NCBI GenBank assembly: GCA_937983305.1
Contig: CALKAJ010000363.1
Coordinates: 1-10,800 of the forward strand
Direction of reading: 5' to 3'
Source: an uncultured Ignavibacteriota bacterium
Lineage (GTDB): Bacteria; Bacteroidota; Ignavibacteria; Tepidaquicellales; Tepidaquicellaceae
DNA length: 10,800 nucleotides
In this document: positions 6,627 through 10,800 of the stretch, piece by piece
Layout of the letters: each line of letters starts with the position of its first letter
Position numbering within the stretch: the stretch's first letter is position 1
Made by a program: the position numbers and the translations under genes
The notes under the pieces: generated by a model
Told to the model about the DNA's origin: nothing
Seen by the model: only the letters and a program-made list of their open reading frames with translations
The model's database searches: none

Positions 6627-7736
6627 TTGAGAAAAAAAATATTTATATACTCGATTAGTATTTTAATTGTTGTAACTGTTTTAATTTTTACCGGCTTAAA
6701 AATATTAGACAAGACCGGTTCAGCAGATAAAAAAAGACAACAGACTTTTAGTGTAAAAATTACAAATATAGAAAAAGGTGCTGTTTCAAAAAAACTCTCT
6801 TTAACCGGAGAAATAATTCCAATTCAGCAAACAAATATCTATTCAAGAGTAAATGGCAATATTCAGAATATTTATACGGATATTGGACAGTACGTAGGCA
6901 AGGGAAAATTGCTTGCGGTAATTGATAAAAGCCAATATCAACAAACTCTGAAGCAAACTGAGAGTGTGATGAATCAAAACACAGCGACGGTTGAGAATAA
7001 TACCTTAAATTATGACAGATTGCAGAAATTATTTGAAAAAGGACTTACAACACAAAGTGACCTTGATAATGCATTAACAACATTAAGAGTTTCTCAGGCA
7101 CAGTATGAAGCGTCGAGAGCAAATTATCTGAATGCGAAACTCCAGTTGAGTTATTGCAATATTACTGCTCCGTTCGGAGGTTATATAACTAAAAGACTTT
7201 TGGACAGGGGTGCATTGGTATCTGCTCAATCAACAACGCAAAATATGATATTTGTATTGTCGGATATCAGTAAACTTAAAATTATTGTAAATGTACCTGA
7301 AAAAGAATTGACTGAAATTCAAAAGATTCGGCAAGTGGAAATCTCAACGGATGCATATCCCGGTGAAATATTTACCGGATATTTTAAAACTATTAGTCAG
7401 GCAGTTGACCCGGCTTCAAGAACAATGCCTGCAGAAATAAATTTTGATAACAGAGAAGGATTGCTTAAACCGGGTATGTTTGCGAGAATTGAAGCTATTA
7501 TTGAGAAGAGAGAGAATGCAATGCTGTTACCAAATCAATGTGTCTTAAAAGATGAAAAAGGCAGATTCGTATTTACAATAAATCAAGAGTCAACAGCTGT
7601 GAAAAAATATGTTGAAACAGGGCTTGAGGAAAACAATAAAATTGAAATAATATCCGGAATTAATGAAGACGAAAAAATAATTTCAACCGGTCAGGAACTT
7701 GTTAAAGAAAATTCAAAAGTAAAAATTATTAACTGA
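6627..7736 (+). CDS. RND efflux periplasmic adaptor (HlyD/MFP family)
   Basis: The protein bridges an inner-membrane RND permease to an outer-membrane channel. It has 369 residues. A hydrophobic segment (5-24) without a lipobox Cys predicts an N-terminal membrane anchor or uncleaved signal, rather than the lipoprotein form seen in AcrA. The first half of the barrel-sandwich domain is at about 60-105 ('TGEIIPIQ', 'VNGNIQNIYTDIGQYVGKGKLLAVID'). The alpha-hairpin is at about 105-175, and the second half begins at 'TAPFGG' (180-185) with 'DRGALVSAQ'. A beta-barrel follows with the hallmark 'DPASRTMPAEI' (261-) and 'LKPGMFARIE' (282-285 core), and a membrane-proximal domain ends the chain. The start is a TTG at 6627, with GAAAGA about 6 nt upstream; the frame is closed by a TAG at 6600 and no ATG fits. 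The permease gene starts 1 nt after its stop. Confidence 0.95.
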   Translation: MRKKIFIYSISILIVVTVLIFTGLKILDKTGSADKKRQQTFSVKITNIEKGAVSKKLSLTGEIIPIQQTNIYSRVNGNIQNIYTDIGQYVGKGKLLAVIDKSQYQQTLKQTESVMNQNTATVENNTLNYDRLQKLFEKGLTTQSDLDNALTTLRVSQAQYEASRANYLNAKLQLSYCNITAPFGGYITKRLLDRGALVSAQSTTQNMIFVLSDISKLKIIVNVPEKELTEIQKIRQVEISTDAYPGEIFTGYFKTISQAVDPASRTMPAEINFDNREGLLKPGMFARIEAIIEKRENAMLLPNQCVLKDEKGRFVFTINQESTAVKKYVETGLEENNKIEIISGINEDEKIISTGQELVKENSKVKIIN

Positions 7737-7737
7737 A

Positions 7738-10700
7738 ATGTGGCTAACCCGTCTGGCGCTTAAATATCCTATCACAACCTTAATGGCTTCTCTTGCCGTT
7801 TTAGTTCTCGGCATTGTTTCTTTTTTTCAGCTGCCAATAGATATGCTTCCCGATATTCAAATACCAAGCGTAACAACAATAACGAATTACAACGGAGCAG
7901 GTCCTCTTGATATGGAACAAAGCGTAACGATTCCAATTGAAAGAGCAGTTAGTTCAACAAGCGACGTAAATTATGTCCAATCGTCCACGAGAGAAGGTGT
8001 TTCTCAGGTGAGGATTTATTTTGATTGGGAAGCAGATACAAAAACTGGACTGATTGATGTTATTCAAAAAGTAAACAGGGTTTATAATCAATTGCCTGCC
8101 GGTGTTTCACAACCTCTTGTATTAAGATTTGATGTTACAAATATTCCTGTCATTACGGTGGCATTAAGCAGTGATATGGATGAAAGAGATTTATATGACC
8201 TTGCTTATAATACAATTGAGCCGCAGCTTGAACATCTTCCCGGAGTGGCATTCGCACAGGTTTCCGGCGGAAAAATCAGAGAAATTCAAATTACGGTTGA
8301 CAGGAATAAACTTGAGGCATCAAATTTAAGTGTTCAGGATGTTTTCAGAGCGGTTCAATCATCAAATCTGATATTACCTTCAGGTGATATAAAAACCGGA
8401 ATATTTGATTTTTCTCTAAAAACAGAAAGTCAGTTTGAAGTTGTGGAGCCGATTGGGGATGTAATAATAAAAAACACGAACAACGTCCCAGTCAGAGTGA
8501 GAGACGTAGCAAGAGTTGAAGATTCTTATCAGGAACAATCTCAAATTATCAGAACGAACGGGAAAAACGGAGTTATTCTCAGAGTTCAGAAAACACCGGG
8601 TGCTAATACGGTAGATGTTGTAAATAATATTAATAATGCACTAAAGAATCTGAGGGATGTTCCTTCAAATGTTAAAACATCAACAGCATTCGATCAGAGC
8701 CAGTACATAAGGGATTCAATAGCAGAATTGACAAGGGAAGGTTCCTTAGGGGCATTACTTGCAATAATTGTAATTATTGTGTTCTTAAGAAATCTAAGAA
8801 GTACGGTTATTATCTTTGTAGCAATACCATTATCAATTTTAGTAACTTTCATTTTTTTCAGGTTCAGTGACATTTCTTTGAATATTATGACCCTTGGAGG
8901 GCTGGCACTTGGAGTAGGAAGGCTTGTTGATGATTCGATTGTAGAGCTTGAAAATATTTCCCGTCATTATACGGATATGGTTAAAACCGGTAAGTCGAAA
9001 ATGCAAGCCACACTTGAAGCAGCTCAGGAAGTTGCATCGCCGATTTTTGTATCAACTCTGACAACAGTGATTGTGTTTTTGCCTGTGATTTTTTTAACCG
9101 GTATTTCGAAGTTACTCTTTATTCCGCTTGTAATTACAATTTCTGTTGCCTTGTTCGCTTCTTTTTTTGTATCAAGAACAGTAACTCCTTTACTATGCTA
9201 TAAAGCATTAAAAGGAGAGAGAGAAGTACAAAAAGATTCTAAAAAACTTTCAGACAGAATTCAGATTACAACAAAAAATATTCTTGACAGCATAGATATT
9301 TTTTATGTAAATGTTTTGCAAAAGTCACTCAAAAATAAATATAAAGTTATTGGAGGCATTGTTGTATTTTCCGTTCTTTCTTTCTTCCTTTTTAGCTTTA
9401 TAGGAACCGAGTTTTTTCCTGACCAGGACGAAAATCAATTTACGGTTCAGGTCAGAATGCCGGTAGGAACCAGAATTGAAGAAACTCAAAAGTTTGTTAT
9501 GAGAGTTGAGAAAATGATTCAGGATTCCATTCCGGAAGCATCGAATATTATTTCAGATATCGGAGTTCCGGGTGCAAGAAGCGGCAGTTTATTTGGCGGA
9601 AATGCAGGAAGTCACAGTGCAAATGTACAGGTATCATTAGTCCCCGGACACGATAGGGATAGAAGTGTTTTCGAGATTATGGATTATATACGCCCAAAAT
9701 TAACATCTCTTCCGGGAGCTCAGGTTTATATTAACCCGGGTGGATTTTTAAGATTTCTCCTGAATTTTGGTTCTTCAGCACCAATTGATGTTGCCATACT
9801 TGGTTATGATTTTAATCAATCAGAAGAAATTTCCAAAAAAGTATATGATATTATACGTTCTGTGCCAGGAGCAGTGGATGTAAGAATCAGCAGGGATAAT
9901 AATCTGCCTGAGGTAAGAATTTCCATAGACAGAATGAAAGCAGGCATAATGGGAGTAAGTACATCGCAAATTGCAAACACAATTGCAACTTCAATTAACG
10001 GCTCTGTTGCTTCGATGTTTAGTGACCCGAATACAGGTAATCAATATAACATTTTAGTAAGAATGGGAGAGGATTACAGAAATCAACTTGAAGACTTAAA
10101 AAAATTAACTGTTACAAACAGCTCGGGTAAACAGGTTCAGTTAGTAAATTTAATTAATATATCATTAACCCGCTCTCCTGTTCAGATTGACAGAAAGTAT
10201 CAGGAAAGGCTTGTTGATGTAACGGCAAATGTTTCGGGGAGAGACTTGGGAAGTGTTGCTGATGAAATTAAGTTGAAACTTGCAGAGGAACTTGATGTCC
10301 CTGCCGGTTTTGATGTTCAAATAAGCGGGAATGTAGAGCAGCAGCAAAAAACATTCAGCTCTTTAATTCTTGCATTTGGACTTGCAATAGTGCTTGTTTA
10401 TATGGTGATGGCATCACAATTTCAGTCACTAATAGATCCGTTTATAATTATGTTTTCTGTACCGTTGGGGATGGTTGGAGTTGTATGGATGCTGTTTTTC
10501 ACCGATACATCTTTATCAGTTACATCATTTCAGGGAATAATTGTAATGGTTGGAATTGTGGTTTCAAACGGAATATTACTGATAGATTATACTAACAAGT
10601 TAAGAAAAGACGGTATGGAATTGAATGAAGCAGTACTTAAAGGCGGGAGAACAAGGTTAAGACCGATATTTATGACAACATTTGCGACAATACTCGGATT

Positions 10701-10800
10701 AATTCCAATGGCAATTGGAATTGGCGGAGAATCATCTCAAGGTCCTCTTGCAATTGCTGTTATAGGCGGGTTGACGGCTTCAACATTCTTAACATTGATA
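7738..10800 (+). CDS. RND multidrug/solute efflux permease (AcrB-like), 3' end outside window
   Basis: This is a proton-driven inner-membrane RND transporter of the HAE/AcrB type. The ATG at 7738 follows the adaptor stop (TGA 7734-7736) by one base. The frame stays open for 1021 codons to the window edge, so perhaps 20-40 residues are missing. TM1 is at about 10-30, followed by porter segments ('MLPDIQIPSVTT', 'GPLDMEQSVTIPIE'). TM2-TM6 begin near 337. TM4 carries 'GRLVDDSIVELENI' with the paired proton-relay acids D398 and D399. TM7 is at about 537-558, followed by 'GTEFFPDQDENQF', the usual start of the second repeat. TM8-TM12 begin at 876. In TM10, 'VGIVVSNGILLIDY' places Ser943 where AcrB has the relay Lys940. 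The 'GR-VDDSIV' and 'VVSN' patterns recall SwrC/YerP-type and many Bacteroidota RND pumps. The substrate is unknown: it is a drug or organic-solute type rather than a metal type by its TM4 motif. No TolC-like gene is visible. Confidence 0.95.
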   Translation, partial: MWLTRLALKYPITTLMASLAVLVLGIVSFFQLPIDMLPDIQIPSVTTITNYNGAGPLDMEQSVTIPIERAVSSTSDVNYVQSSTREGVSQVRIYFDWEADTKTGLIDVIQKVNRVYNQLPAGVSQPLVLRFDVTNIPVITVALSSDMDERDLYDLAYNTIEPQLEHLPGVAFAQVSGGKIREIQITVDRNKLEASNLSVQDVFRAVQSSNLILPSGDIKTGIFDFSLKTESQFEVVEPIGDVIIKNTNNVPVRVRDVARVEDSYQEQSQIIRTNGKNGVILRVQKTPGANTVDVVNNINNALKNLRDVPSNVKTSTAFDQSQYIRDSIAELTREGSLGALLAIIVIIVFLRNLRSTVIIFVAIPLSILVTFIFFRFSDISLNIMTLGGLALGVGRLVDDSIVELENISRHYTDMVKTGKSKMQATLEAAQEVASPIFVSTLTTVIVFLPVIFLTGISKLLFIPLVITISVALFASFFVSRTVTPLLCYKALKGEREVQKDSKKLSDRIQITTKNILDSIDIFYVNVLQKSLKNKYKVIGGIVVFSVLSFFLFSFIGTEFFPDQDENQFTVQVRMPVGTRIEETQKFVMRVEKMIQDSIPEASNIISDIGVPGARSGSLFGGNAGSHSANVQVSLVPGHDRDRSVFEIMDYIRPKLTSLPGAQVYINPGGFLRFLLNFGSSAPIDVAILGYDFNQSEEISKKVYDIIRSVPGAVDVRISRDNNLPEVRISIDRMKAGIMGVSTSQIANTIATSINGSVASMFSDPNTGNQYNILVRMGEDYRNQLEDLKKLTVTNSSGKQVQLVNLINISLTRSPVQIDRKYQERLVDVTANVSGRDLGSVADEIKLKLAEELDVPAGFDVQISGNVEQQQKTFSSLILAFGLAIVLVYMVMASQFQSLIDPFIIMFSVPLGMVGVVWMLFFTDTSLSVTSFQGIIVMVGIVVSNGILLIDYTNKLRKDGMELNEAVLKGGRTRLRPIFMTTFATILGLIPMAIGIGGESSQGPLAIAVIGGLTASTFLTLI

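Noticed and set aside
10165..10347. Minus-strand open frame of about 60 codons inside the RND permease
   Set aside because: The + strand here encodes a continuous and typical RND porter region; the antisense frame has no independent support.

Overview
The window is an AT-rich, gene-dense stretch of a bacterial chromosome. All eight genes that can be supported lie on the + strand. Several traits suggest a Gram-negative member of the Bacteroidota/Chlorobiota/Ignavibacteriota (FCB) group: low G+C by eye, an FtsZ whose 'VPAYKRR' core peptide is followed by a further tail, a signal peptide cleaved just before Gln (AYA|Q), weak Shine-Dalgarno sites, and an RND efflux system. This placement is an inference from sequence style, and a phylum-level call would need a tree of FtsZ or FtsA.

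Region 1 (1-3443) is the distal end of a division and cell wall (dcw) cluster. It holds the 3' part of ftsQ (its start lies outside the window), then ftsA, which overlaps ftsQ by 4 nt, and then ftsZ after a 65-nt gap. FtsQ is the periplasmic divisome connector, FtsA is the actin-like membrane anchor, and FtsZ is the tubulin-like GTPase that forms the Z-ring. A strong intrinsic terminator (14-bp perfect stem, 5-nt loop, T6) lies just after ftsZ and closes the cluster.

Region 2 (3444-10800) looks like a second, tightly packed transcription unit. It carries tag (3-methyladenine DNA glycosylase I), a secreted protein of unknown function, an exported alpha/beta hydrolase, and a periplasmic adaptor plus inner-membrane permease of an RND efflux pump. 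The permease runs off the right edge. Gaps between genes are 5, 29, 19 and 1 nt, and no terminator is visible between them. No TolC-type outer-membrane channel gene is seen inside the window.

The least ordinary gene is the secreted protein at 4110-5522. Its N-terminal part carries a 'YC-L ... IQxxLW' pattern that resembles the Cys-Gln thioester domains of Gram-positive surface adhesins, and a short RHS/YD-like motif follows. The other genes are well-known families with small departures worth noting: an Asp in place of the usual Glu in the Tag pocket, a Ser at the proton-relay Lys position of the RND permease, and an unusually placed FtsZ C-terminal peptide. I see no tRNA, rRNA, CRISPR array, insertion sequence or phage gene. 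No stretch longer than about 135 nt lacks a gene.
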